Part shown: piece by piece, positions 25,585-33,688 of the stretch
How positions within the stretch are numbered: the first letter of the stretch is position 1
Layout of the letters: every line of letters starts with the position of its first letter
NCBI RefSeq assembly: GCF_003627055.1
Contig: NZ_CP032624.1
Location: 2,046,001 to 2,110,000, forward strand
Source: Gryllotalpicola protaetiae
Lineage (GTDB): Bacteria > Actinomycetota > Actinomycetes > Actinomycetales > Microbacteriaceae
Direction of reading: 5' to 3'
DNA length: 64,000 bases
Notes under the pieces: model-generated
Database searches by the model: none
Told to the model about the DNA's origin: nothing
The model's input: the letters and a program-made list of their open reading frames with translations, nothing else
Made by a program: the position numbers and the translations under genes

Positions 25585-25959
25585 ATGAAGCAGGCCCACA
25601 TCAGCCCCGATCTTCCGACCCCGGCCGGCCCGTACTCGCAGGTCGTCGACACCGGCACGCTTGTGTTCACAGCGGGATTCGGCCCGCAGGACCCGGCGTC
25701 CGGCGCGGTGCCCGACGGAGTCGAGGCGCAGACCGAGGCGGTGCTGCGCAACGTCGAACGCGCCCTGGCTGTGGTTGGGCTGACGCTCGCCGATGTCGTC
25801 AAGGCGACCGTGCACCTGCAGCATCTCGACGCCGATTTCGCCGGGTTCAATGCGGCGTACCAGCGTGTGATGCCGGCGCCGTACCCTGTGCGCACCACCG
25901 TCGGCAGCGACCTCGCGAGCATCCTGGTCGAGATCGACGTCGTCGCGGCCCGCCCCTGA
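25585..25959 (+). CDS. RidA-family enamine/imine deaminase
   Basis: 124 residues, the usual RidA length. GPYSQVVDTGTLVFTAGFGP, NVERALAVVG, DVVKATVHLQ, and the arginine in YPVRTTVGSDLA (binding of the substrate carboxylate). It hydrolyses reactive 2-aminoacrylate-type intermediates. AAAGGAG lies eight bases before the ATG. It is the third gene of the D-amino-acid operon, where it would protect the cell from the dehydratase intermediate. Confidence 0.9.
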   Translation: MKQAHISPDLPTPAGPYSQVVDTGTLVFTAGFGPQDPASGAVPDGVEAQTEAVLRNVERALAVVGLTLADVVKATVHLQHLDADFAGFNAAYQRVMPAPYPVRTTVGSDLASILVEIDVVAARP

Positions 25960-26071
25960 CCGGGGGTTGCGTCTTCCCAGGATCATCACGGTAGGGTAAC
26001 GAAATCGGTTTTCGCTCGTCCCGGCGAACGGACACCGCTCCCGAGCCCCTGCGACAGAAGTCGATACCCCT

Positions 26072-26887
26072 GTGCACGAGACCGCCCACCAGCCGCTGAC
26101 GCGGCGCGCCCTGCGTGAGCAGGAACGCGTCCGCGTGCCCCGGCGTCGGCGCGCGCTCGGGCACGCGGCGCCCAAGCCCGCGCTCGCCGCGACGCCGCGC
26201 GTCGCCCAGCTGAAGCGGAAGTCGCGCAGGCCGCTCACGGTCGCCGCATTCGTCTTCGCCATCGGCCTCGCGATCACGAGCGTCGTGCCGATGCTGGCCC
26301 TCGGCCAGAGCGCGACCGCTGCGGCGGCCTCGGCGGCCGGCGTGCAGGCGCCCGGGCAGGTCCAGGCGTGGAAGGCGTCCCTCGCGGACACCGCGCCCCA
26401 GGCATCCCGCGACGGGTACTCGGCCGCGACGAAGCCGGGCACCTTCATCGCGGGCGGCAGCATCAGGTGGCCGTTCCCGTTCAAGTCGCCGATCTCCTAC
26501 GGCTTCGGCCCGCGGGTCGCCCCGATGGAAGGCGCATCGACCTTCCACAAGGGCGTGGACTTCGACCCGGGCGCCGGCGTCCCCATTCAGATCATCGCGG
26601 CCGGCAAGGTGACGCAGGTCGTCTCGAACCCGAGCGACTCGCTCGGTGTGCACGTCGTGGTCGACAACGGCGTGATCGACGGCCACCACATCGAGAGCTG
26701 GTACTGCGAGATGGCGCCCGGCTCGATCAAGGTCAGCAACGGCCAGGTCGTCTCGGCGGGCGACATCGTCGGCAACGTCGGGATCTCGGGAATCTCGACG
26801 GGCGCGCACCTGCACTTCGAACTGCACGTCGACGGCACTGCGGTTGACCCGCTGCCGTGGCTGACCGCGCACGCGGGCCAGCCGTAA
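26072..26887 (+). CDS. M23-family peptidoglycan endopeptidase-like protein
   Basis: 271 residues. An arginine-rich cytoplasmic tail (about 1-55) precedes one membrane segment (about 58-80). An extracellular M23/LytM domain spans about 135-265: YGFGPRVAP, FHKGVDFDPGAG (first zinc His/Asp), and HLHFELHVDG (HxH). All metal ligands are present, so it may be active against cell-wall cross-bridges; some actinobacterial homologues are regulators. GTG start. The 110-base leader shows no recognised riboswitch. Confidence 0.85.
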   Translation: MHETAHQPLTRRALREQERVRVPRRRRALGHAAPKPALAATPRVAQLKRKSRRPLTVAAFVFAIGLAITSVVPMLALGQSATAAAASAAGVQAPGQVQAWKASLADTAPQASRDGYSAATKPGTFIAGGSIRWPFPFKSPISYGFGPRVAPMEGASTFHKGVDFDPGAGVPIQIIAAGKVTQVVSNPSDSLGVHVVVDNGVIDGHHIESWYCEMAPGSIKVSNGQVVSAGDIVGNVGISGISTGAHLHFELHVDGTAVDPLPWLTAHAGQP

Positions 26888-27022
26888 GCAGCAGAGTTCA
26901 CCTCTGAGTCACGGCCCGGCCTTACGCCCGTAACGGGGCACAAGGTACGGTCGAATCTTGGCCGCGGGCCAGGGGCGCTGCACCGACATTCCAGCGCCGC
27001 CGCCACGGTCTTGGGGTACGTC

Positions 27023-27970
27023 GTGCGATTGAAGAACTGGGGAACGCTGCGTTCGCCGGTCGCCTATCTCTTCGTGCTGCCGGCGCTGCTGATCTTCCTT
27101 GTGTTCTCGATCGGGCCGACGGTCTACACCTTCGCGCTCTCGCTGTTCAAGTGGAACAAGTTCAACCCGGCGCTGTCGAAGTTCATCGGGCTCGAGAACT
27201 ACCAGACCCTGTTCACCGGCCAGGGCACGCCCAGCTTCTGGTCGACGCTCGGCGTCTCGTTCTACTTCGTCGCCGGCATGGTGATCGGCGGCACGGCCAT
27301 CGGTCTCGCGCTGGCGCTGCTGCTCGCGCGGGGCGGTCGCGCCCTGGCATCCGCCCGCACTATGGTCTTCCTGCCGCACGTGACGCCGATCGTCGCCACG
27401 TCGCTGGTGTGGGTGTGGATCTTCAACCCGCAGTTCGGCCTCGCCAACCTGGTCGTGCACGCGACGGGTCACAAGAACATCGACTGGCTGGGCGACTCGA
27501 ACTGGGCGATGCCCGCCGTGCTCATCTACTCGCTGTGGCACGAGTTGGGGTTCGTGACCATCGTGTTCCTCGGAGGCCTCACCACGATCTCGACCGAGCT
27601 CTCCGAGGCCGCCAAGCTCGACGGCGCCAACGGCTGGCAGGAGTTCTGGCACGTCACCTTCCCGCAGCTCCGACCGGTCGTGACGCTCGTGCTGCTCATC
27701 GAGTCGGTCGGCAGCCTGCAGGCCTTCACGCAGTTCTTCGTGCTGACCCGCGGCGGCCCCGGCTACACGACCTCGACGCTCGGCTTCCAGCTCTACCAAC
27801 AGGCGTTCGTGTTCTCGAACACCGGCTATGCGGCCGCGCTCGCGGTCGTGCTCTTCCTCGTCACCGCCGCGCTCAGCATTCTGCAGCTCCGGCTGCAGGG
27901 CGGCGACGGCGCCCCATCACGCTCCCACTCCCGACCTGCCACACGACCCTTGCGAAAGGCCAACCCATGA
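27023..27970 (+). CDS. ABC sugar-type importer permease 1 (MalF/UgpA-like)
   Basis: 315 residues with six membrane segments. The EAA loop, EAAKLDGANGWQEFWHVTFP, contacts the ATPase. GTG at 27023 has GGGGT seven bases upstream; a TTG four codons earlier lacks this. It overlaps the solute-binding protein gene by four bases (ATGA). A small palindrome CCCGT-A-ACGGG at 26937-26947 lies in its leader. Belongs to the carbohydrate-uptake-1 group. The substrate is unknown; a convergent GH13 gene suggests an alpha-glucoside. Confidence 0.9.
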   Translation: MRLKNWGTLRSPVAYLFVLPALLIFLVFSIGPTVYTFALSLFKWNKFNPALSKFIGLENYQTLFTGQGTPSFWSTLGVSFYFVAGMVIGGTAIGLALALLLARGGRALASARTMVFLPHVTPIVATSLVWVWIFNPQFGLANLVVHATGHKNIDWLGDSNWAMPAVLIYSLWHELGFVTIVFLGGLTTISTELSEAAKLDGANGWQEFWHVTFPQLRPVVTLVLLIESVGSLQAFTQFFVLTRGGPGYTTSTLGFQLYQQAFVFSNTGYAAALAVVLFLVTAALSILQLRLQGGDGAPSRSHSRPATRPLRKANP

Positions 27971-29295
27971 AGCGCACCACCATCACCGCTGTCCTCGCGG
28001 GCGCGGCGATCGCCGCCCTCGCCCTGACCGGCTGCTCGTCGGGCAGCTCCTCGACCTCGAAAGCCGACGCGTCGAAGGGGGTGCCGACGCTCGACCCGAG
28101 CAAGAAGGTGACGATCACCTTCGCCGAGGCCATGGCCTCGGGCGCCCTCAAGACCGAGCTCGCGAAGGTCACGCAGGAGTTCGAGACGAAGAACCCGAAC
28201 ATCACCGTCGAGCTGCAGGCGCAGCCCGACTACGGCACCCTGAAGACCAAGGTCGACGCGGCCGTCACCGCTGGCGCGCCGCCGACCATTGCGCAGGTGT
28301 ACGGCGACTGGGCTGCGGCCTATGCGCAGTCTCAGGTGCTCGAGCCGCTCACTGACTACGCCGCCGCCGACCCGTCGGCCACCGACGGCCTGTACAAGGG
28401 CATCAAGGACAGCCTCTACATCGACAAGACGCTGTACATGTGGCCGTTCAACGCGAGCGCCCTGGTCACCTTCTACAACCCGGACATCCTCAAGGCCGCC
28501 GGCCAGGACGTGCCGAAGACGTGGGACGACTTCGCGACGGTCGCGAAGGCCGTGTCGAAGGACGGCGTCGTCGCGCTGCCGATCGACCCCGGCTCATCCT
28601 CGGGCCCCGCCGGCGGCACGACGATCTTCGAGCTCATGGCGCAGGCGAACGGCACTCCCGTGTTCAAGGACGACGGCACTCCGCAGTTCGACTCGCCCGA
28701 CGTCGTGAAGGCGCTGCAGACCCTCGTCGACCTCAAGAAGGCCGGGGCCGTCCAGACCGGCACGAACTACCCGGGCGAGACCGCGCTCGGCGCTCAGAAG
28801 GGCGTGTTCGACATCTCGACGTCGACGAGCTTCTACTACGACCAGCAGGCGGTCGGCGGCAAGTTCCAGCTGGCGGTCGCGCCGGTGCCGAGCGCCGCAG
28901 ACGGCACGCGCGTCAACCAGATCAACGGCACTAACATCGCCCTCTTGAACAAGGCGAGCGATGACCAGAAGGCAGCCGCGTGGAAGTACATGCAGTTCCT
29001 CACAGAGGCTGAGACGCAGAGCGAGTGGGCCCAGGCCACCGGTTACCTGCCGGTGAACCCGAAGACCCTCGAGCTTGCCGACATGAAGGACTACATCGCG
29101 AAGAACCCCTATGTCACCTTCGCCAGCAAGGACCTCGCCAGCTCGTCGGCGACCCCGCCGTACGCCTGGGTCGAGGAGGCCTCTGGCGACTTGGCCGCCG
29201 CCCTGCAGTCGGCGCTCGCCGGCAACGCGGCCCCCGAGGCGGCCCTGAAGGACGCGCAGGACAAGGCCGAGAAGGCCATGGCGGCGGACAAGTAG
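27967..29295 (+). CDS. ABC importer extracellular solute-binding lipoprotein
   Basis: 442 residues. Lipoprotein signal: KRT start, hydrophobic core and lipobox ALTGC (Cys about 23), then a Ser-rich linker. Mature part resembles family-1 solute-binding proteins (MalE/UgpB): PDYGTLKTKVDAAVTAGAPP, MWPFNASALVTFYNPDILK, AAWKYMQFLT and TGYLPVNP. It would be anchored outside the membrane to feed the two permeases flanking it. The ligand cannot be told from the sequence. Confidence 0.92.
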   Translation: MKRTTITAVLAGAAIAALALTGCSSGSSSTSKADASKGVPTLDPSKKVTITFAEAMASGALKTELAKVTQEFETKNPNITVELQAQPDYGTLKTKVDAAVTAGAPPTIAQVYGDWAAAYAQSQVLEPLTDYAAADPSATDGLYKGIKDSLYIDKTLYMWPFNASALVTFYNPDILKAAGQDVPKTWDDFATVAKAVSKDGVVALPIDPGSSSGPAGGTTIFELMAQANGTPVFKDDGTPQFDSPDVVKALQTLVDLKKAGAVQTGTNYPGETALGAQKGVFDISTSTSFYYDQQAVGGKFQLAVAPVPSAADGTRVNQINGTNIALLNKASDDQKAAAWKYMQFLTEAETQSEWAQATGYLPVNPKTLELADMKDYIAKNPYVTFASKDLASSSATPPYAWVEEASGDLAAALQSALAGNAAPEAALKDAQDKAEKAMAADK

Positions 29296-29311
29296 GAACA
29301 GGCATCCGTCT

Positions 29312-30142
29312 ATGAGAAGAAGGCGAACCCGGCGGGGCCGCACGATCGTGGCCATCGTCGCCGTCGTCGTCGGGCTGGCGTTCCTCGCACCGCTGCTGTG
29401 GGTGCTGATCACCAGCCTGTCGAGCCGCGGCGACGTCTACCGCTTCCCGCCGGCGCTGTGGCCCGACTGGCAGTGGGGCAACTACGCCCGCGCCTGGTCG
29501 GCGGCGCCGTGGGTGAGGTACTTCCTCAACACGGTGTTCATCGGGGCGTGCACGGTCGCCCTGGTGCTCGTGACGTCTGTCCTCGCCGGGTTCGCCTTCG
29601 CCCGCATGCGCTTCCTCGGGCGCACGCCGCTGTTCCTGCTCGTGCTCGCGGTGATGATGGTGCCGCAGACGGTGCTCATCATCCCCAACTATGTGATCGC
29701 GTCTCGGTTGCACCTGCTCGACACCTACTGGATCCAGATCCTTCCGTTCGGGGCGTCGGTGTTCGGCATCTTCCTGCTGCGGCAGTTCTTCCTGTCGATC
29801 CCGCAGGAGATCTTCGACGCCGCGCAGCTCGACGGCGCCGGCCCGGTGCGCATGGCGTTCCAGATCGCCGGACCGCTCGCGCGCCCGTCACTGATCCTCG
29901 TAGGGCTCAACACCTTCATGGGGGCCTGGAACTCGTTCGTGTGGCCCTACATCATGACCACCAAGGACTCGATCCGTCCGATCGAGGTCGGGCTGAACGC
30001 GTTCTACGGCGTGAACGGCACCGACTGGACGACGCTCTCTGCCGCCGTCGTCTTCACGACGATCCCGATCGTCGTTCTCTTCCTGTTCCTGCAGAAATAC
30101 TTCGTGACCGGCCTTTACTCGACCTCAGGAGCTGTTCGTTGA
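29312..30142 (+). CDS. ABC sugar-type importer permease 2 (MalG/UgpE-like)
   Basis: 276 residues, six membrane segments, beginning with a very basic tail (RRRRTRRGR). The EAA-like loop is DAAQLDGAGPVRMAFQIAGP, with FMGAWNSFVWP later. ATG 16 bases after the binding-protein gene. Its stop overlaps the TTG of the next gene. There is no ATP-binding subunit in the window; such importers in actinobacteria usually share one (MsiK-type) encoded elsewhere. Confidence 0.92.
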   Translation: MRRRRTRRGRTIVAIVAVVVGLAFLAPLLWVLITSLSSRGDVYRFPPALWPDWQWGNYARAWSAAPWVRYFLNTVFIGACTVALVLVTSVLAGFAFARMRFLGRTPLFLLVLAVMMVPQTVLIIPNYVIASRLHLLDTYWIQILPFGASVFGIFLLRQFFLSIPQEIFDAAQLDGAGPVRMAFQIAGPLARPSLILVGLNTFMGAWNSFVWPYIMTTKDSIRPIEVGLNAFYGVNGTDWTTLSAAVVFTTIPIVVLFLFLQKYFVTGLYSTSGAVR

Positions 30143-31482
30143 CGACCATTGAATTCTTCGGCGGCCTCGGTGTCATCGGCTCGTCGAAGATCGTGATCGC
30201 GCACGGCGACGCACGAGTGCAGCTCGACATGGGCCTCGACATTCCGAACGGCGAGGATCTGATGGCCGCGCCGGTCGGCCTCGGCTCACGGCCGGGCCGT
30301 GAGCTCGCCGACCTGTTGCGCATCGGCGCGGCGCCGCGTGTGCCCGGACTGTACGACCCGCGCTGGCTCCCTTCTGACGTTGCAAGCGATGAGCTGACGA
30401 CGGATGCCGCAGGCGAGCACGCCCTGTTCATCAGCCACGGCCACCTCGACCACATGGGACTGGCGGGGTTTGTGCGGCCGGCCGTACCCGTCTACGCCAC
30501 CCCGCAGACCATCGCGCTGCTTCGGGCGCTGCAGCTGAGCGGCGAGCCCGTGCTCGGCGCCGAGCCCGATTGGCTGCCGATCGAGCCGGGTGCGCCCGTG
30601 ACGGTGGGCGACCTCACGGTCGAGGCCCTTCCCGTCGATCACGACGTGGTCGGCGCGTGCGGATTCCTGGTCACGACCCCCGACGGCCGCATCGCCTTCA
30701 CCGGCGACCTGCGCTTCCACGGTGAGGAGGCGCGGCTGAGCCGCGACTTCATCGCGGCCGTCGCGGGCGTCGACGTGCTCATCACCGAGGGGACGACGCT
30801 CTCGTGGGAGCCACTGCCCGCGCCCGTCGCCGAATCCGACGCGGTCGCGCGCTTCCACGCGACGCTCGACGAGGCGCGGGGCCTCGTGCTCGTGGCGCTG
30901 TACCCCCGGAACACGTTGCGCGCGGGGGCCTTCGTCGAAGCCGCGCGCGCGGCCGGTCGCAGGCTGGTGTGGCCCGGCCGCATCGCCGCGTTGTTCGCGC
31001 GGCTCGGATGGGAAGACGTCGTCACGTGGGACGCGAGTCGCCCGCAGGCATCCGATCATCGTGAAGCGATCGCGCGCGCCGAGGGCGACGGACTCCGGTT
31101 CTCGACCGTCTCGATCGACGCGGTGCGCGCCGATCCCGGCCGCTTCGTCGTCATGCCCGACCCCCACGACCTGCCGAGCCTGCTCGACCTGCCGCTCGGG
31201 CCGGGCGATGTGCTGCTGCACTCGAACGGGCAGCCGCTCGGCGACTTCGACACGTGGTGGCGGCCGTTCATTGCCTGGCTCGGGCAGCTCGGGGTCGAGC
31301 TGCGCTCAGCCGGCTCCGGCGGGCATGCGAGCGCCGACGACCTGCACGCCATGGTCGAGCAGATCGCGCCGCGCGTCGTCTTCCCGATCCACACCTTCAG
31401 CCCGCGGCGCCTGCAGGTGCCGGCCGGCACGCGCCGCGTGATCGCGGAATATGGGGTGAAGTACCGCCTCGCGGAGCTCTGA
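30139..31482 (+). CDS. RNase-J-like metallo-beta-lactamase/beta-CASP hydrolase
   Basis: 447 residues. The MBL metal motif is ISHGHLDHMG (HxHxDH), then IAFTGDLRFHG and the beta-CASP-type LITEGTTLSWE. The C-terminal GGHASADDLHAMVEQIAPR and VFPIHTFSP match the RNase J family end. It lacks the long C-terminal domain of true RNase J (about 550-560 residues). TTG start at 30139 within TTGA, with AGGAG eight bases upstream, so it is translationally coupled to the transporter. The role beside a sugar importer is unclear. Confidence 0.82.
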   Translation: MTTIEFFGGLGVIGSSKIVIAHGDARVQLDMGLDIPNGEDLMAAPVGLGSRPGRELADLLRIGAAPRVPGLYDPRWLPSDVASDELTTDAAGEHALFISHGHLDHMGLAGFVRPAVPVYATPQTIALLRALQLSGEPVLGAEPDWLPIEPGAPVTVGDLTVEALPVDHDVVGACGFLVTTPDGRIAFTGDLRFHGEEARLSRDFIAAVAGVDVLITEGTTLSWEPLPAPVAESDAVARFHATLDEARGLVLVALYPRNTLRAGAFVEAARAAGRRLVWPGRIAALFARLGWEDVVTWDASRPQASDHREAIARAEGDGLRFSTVSIDAVRADPGRFVVMPDPHDLPSLLDLPLGPGDVLLHSNGQPLGDFDTWWRPFIAWLGQLGVELRSAGSGGHASADDLHAMVEQIAPRVVFPIHTFSPRRLQVPAGTRRVIAEYGVKYRLAEL

Positions 31483-31496
31483 GCTGGAACGCCTAC

Positions 31497-31578
31497 GCAC
31501 AAGAGCGGCAATCGGGGCTCCCGTCCGGCGGTTCCGGTACGAAGCGCGGCGTAGCACGATGTGTTGCCGCTTTTGTGC
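31497..31578. repeat. Long inverted-repeat element between convergent genes
   Basis: GCACAAGAGCGGCAA (31497-31511) and TTGCCGCTTTTGTGC (31564-31578) pair at 14 of 15 positions around a 52-base interior. The T-rich arm suggests bidirectional termination between the RNase-J-like gene and the GH13 gene. The shape also fits a small terminal-inverted-repeat element. Confidence 0.5.
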
Positions 31579-31586
31579 AAGCGGTC

Positions 31587-33248
31587 CTACTCCGAGACCA
31601 TCCAGACGGTGGTGTCCGGCGGCAGGTTGCGGCCGACGGGCGCGCTTGCGGCGATCACGCGACCGTCGGGCAGGTAGAGGTCCCAGCCGCCGAGGTTCGT
31701 GAGCACCGTGACGTCGCCGTTGCGGAGCGCCACGACGTCCTCGCCGAAGCCGTCGAGGAACTCGACCGAGCCTTCCCCGAGGGCGTGCTCGCGGCGCACG
31801 GCGAGCAACTCGCGGTACATGGCGAGAGTCGAGCCCGGGTCGGATTCCTGCTCGTCACGCGCCAGCTCGGCCCACTCCGGCGGCTGGGGCAGCCAGGACG
31901 CGCCGGTCGGGCTGAAGCCGTAGGCGGGGGCCGCCGACTCCCAGGGGATCGGCACGCGGCATCCGTCCCGCCCATATTTCTCGCCGCCCGTGCGGAACCA
32001 GGTCGGGTCTTGGCGGGCGTCGTCGGGCAGGTCGGCGACCTCGGGAAGGCCGAGCTCCTCGCCCTGGTAGAGGTAGGCGGAACCGGGCAGGGCGAGCATC
32101 AGGGCTGTGGCTGCACGCCCGCGGCGCAGGGCGAAGTGCCGCTCGGGCAGGTTCGGCAGGTCGCGCGGGCCGATGCCTGCGCCCTGGGCGCTCTCGAATG
32201 TGAGCGCGAGCCGGGTCGCGTGGCGCAGCACGTCGTGGTTCGACAGCACCCAGGTCGACGGAGCGCCGACCGACGCGAACGCCTCGAGGGATTCCTGAAT
32301 CACCTCGCGCTGCGCCTCGGCCTGCCACTCGGTGAGCAGATAGCTGAAGTTGAACGTCTGCTGCATCTCGTCGGGGCGGACCCACTTGGCGAGCTTCGAC
32401 AGCGGCTCGACCCATGCCTCGCCGCACAGTGCGCGGTCGCCGTCGTACTCGGCGAGCACCGCGTGCCATTCGCGGAAGATCTCGTGCACGCCCTCCTGGC
32501 CCCAGTAGGGCGCGGGCTCGGGCTCGTCCTCTTTGTCCTCCGCGCCGGTGTGGCCGCCCATCGAGGCCTGGTGCTTCGGCGGGTCGTAGTCGGGCAGGCC
32601 GTCGGCCTTGATCAGGCCGTGCGCGACGTCGACACGGAAGCCGTCGACCCCGCGATCCAGCCAGAAGCGCAGGATGTCGCGGAACGCTTCTCTGACAACG
32701 GGCGAGCGCCAGTTGAGGTCCGGCTGGCTCACGTCGAAGAGGTGGAGGTACCACTGGCCGGGCGTGCCGTCGGCCTCGGTCACGCGGGTCCAGGCGCCGC
32801 CGCCGAACACGGACTCCCAATTGTTCGGCGGCTCGCTGCCGCCGTCACCCTTGCCGTCGCGGAACATGTAGCGATCGCGCTCTGGAGAGCCGGGGGCCGC
32901 CTTGAGCGCAGCCTGGAACCACTCGTGATCGCTCGAGGTGTGATTGGGAACCAGGTCGACGATGACCTTGAGGGTGAGCGCCTTGGCGCGCGCGACGAGC
33001 GCGTCGAAGTCGTCGAGCGTCCCGAACAGCGGGGCCACCCCGACGTAGTCGGCGACGTCGTAGCCGGCGTCGTGCTGCGGAGACGGCTGGAACGGCGACA
33101 GCCACACCGCGTCGGCACCCAGGTCGGCGATCGCTTCGAGCCGGCTCGTGATGCCGGGGAGGTCGCCGATGCCGTCGCCGTTGGAGTCCGCGAACGACCG
33201 CGGGTACACCTGGTAGATCACTGCGCTGCGCCACCACTCTGAAGCCAT
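31587..33248 (-). CDS. GH13 alpha-glucosidase-type glycoside hydrolase
   Basis: 553 residues, cytosolic oligo-1,6-glucosidase/alpha-glucosidase type. Conserved regions: DLVPNHTS (I), GFRVDVAHGL with the Asp nucleophile (II), CGEAWVE with the acid Glu (III) and LSNHDV (IV); also VIYQVYPRSFADSNGDGIGDL at the start, given here in part. ATG at 33248; TAGCGT lies seven bases upstream on the minus strand, so it may be leaderless, and an extension to 33314 is rejected. It would hydrolyse alpha-glucosides possibly imported by the converging ABC system. Confidence 0.92.
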   Translation of the reverse strand: MASEWWRSAVIYQVYPRSFADSNGDGIGDLPGITSRLEAIADLGADAVWLSPFQPSPQHDAGYDVADYVGVAPLFGTLDDFDALVARAKALTLKVIVDLVPNHTSSDHEWFQAALKAAPGSPERDRYMFRDGKGDGGSEPPNNWESVFGGGAWTRVTEADGTPGQWYLHLFDVSQPDLNWRSPVVREAFRDILRFWLDRGVDGFRVDVAHGLIKADGLPDYDPPKHQASMGGHTGAEDKEDEPEPAPYWGQEGVHEIFREWHAVLAEYDGDRALCGEAWVEPLSKLAKWVRPDEMQQTFNFSYLLTEWQAEAQREVIQESLEAFASVGAPSTWVLSNHDVLRHATRLALTFESAQGAGIGPRDLPNLPERHFALRRGRAATALMLALPGSAYLYQGEELGLPEVADLPDDARQDPTWFRTGGEKYGRDGCRVPIPWESAAPAYGFSPTGASWLPQPPEWAELARDEQESDPGSTLAMYRELLAVRREHALGEGSVEFLDGFGEDVVALRNGDVTVLTNLGGWDLYLPDGRVIAASAPVGRNLPPDTTVWMVSE

Positions 33249-33410
33249 GTCTTTCACGCTATCGGGGAGGGCGGCGGAAGCCGAGGGCTTGCGATGCGCG
33301 TCCGGTTCACGCATCCGCTCATGCCCGTCTCGATTTCAAGGAGGCAAGTCGCCTCTGGTATGCTCGTGCAGGTTGCCAGCGGCTCTGTTGATGCGGAAAA
33401 CCTGGCGAAC

Positions 33411-33482
<72 letters not shown>

Positions 33483-33495
33483 CTGTTCTTCTCTT

Positions 33496-33569
33496 GGCTG
33501 AGTAGCTCAGTTGGTGAGAGCGCACGACTCATAATCGTGAGGTCGCGGGTTCGAGTCCCGCCTCAGCTA
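33496..33569 (+). tRNA. tRNA-Met (CAT), elongator type
   Basis: 74 nt plus an encoded CCA (33570-33572). Acceptor GGCTGAG / CTCAGCT (one G-U pair), anticodon stem CACGA/TCGTG with loop CTCATAA giving CAT, T arm GGTTCGAGTCC. The acceptor has no C1-A72 mismatch, so it is not an initiator. A CAT anticodon could also be tRNA-Ile2; the elongator is the likelier call. Its 3-prime end is the probable insertion site of the element to its right. Confidence 0.93.
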
Positions 33570-33572
33570 CCA
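33545..33572 (+). other. Candidate left attachment site (attL) of the conjugative element
   Basis: The 3-prime part of tRNA-Met (T arm to CCA) is a typical target of tyrosine recombinases, and an integrase gene points toward it from 1.3 kb away. No second copy of this sequence is found in the window, so the core is inferred only. Confidence 0.5.
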
Positions 33573-33573
33573 A

Positions 33574-33606
33574 GACCCCCGGAATCCTGCGGTTCCGGGG
33601 GTTTCG
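33574..33606 (+). terminator. Rho-independent terminator after the tRNAs
   Basis: ACCCCCGGAA / TTCCGGGGGT with an eight-base loop followed by TTCGTTT, just after the encoded CCA. Confidence 0.75.
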
Positions 33607-33688
33607 TTTGCTTGGCAGCGAGGCCGACCCCGCATAAACCCCGCACTTTCGTTTTGGCGACGGGAAGCGAGCGTCGCAGGCTGCGACC

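Noticed and set aside
25960-26071. Cyclic di-AMP (ydaO-type) riboswitch before the M23 gene
   Set aside because: Such switches precede many actinobacterial wall hydrolase genes, but this leader is too short and lacks the expected core.
29398-30138. In-frame extension of the RNase-J-like protein through the permease gene
   Set aside because: The permease reading frame is complete and conserved; the TTG with AGGAG at 30139 is the proper start.
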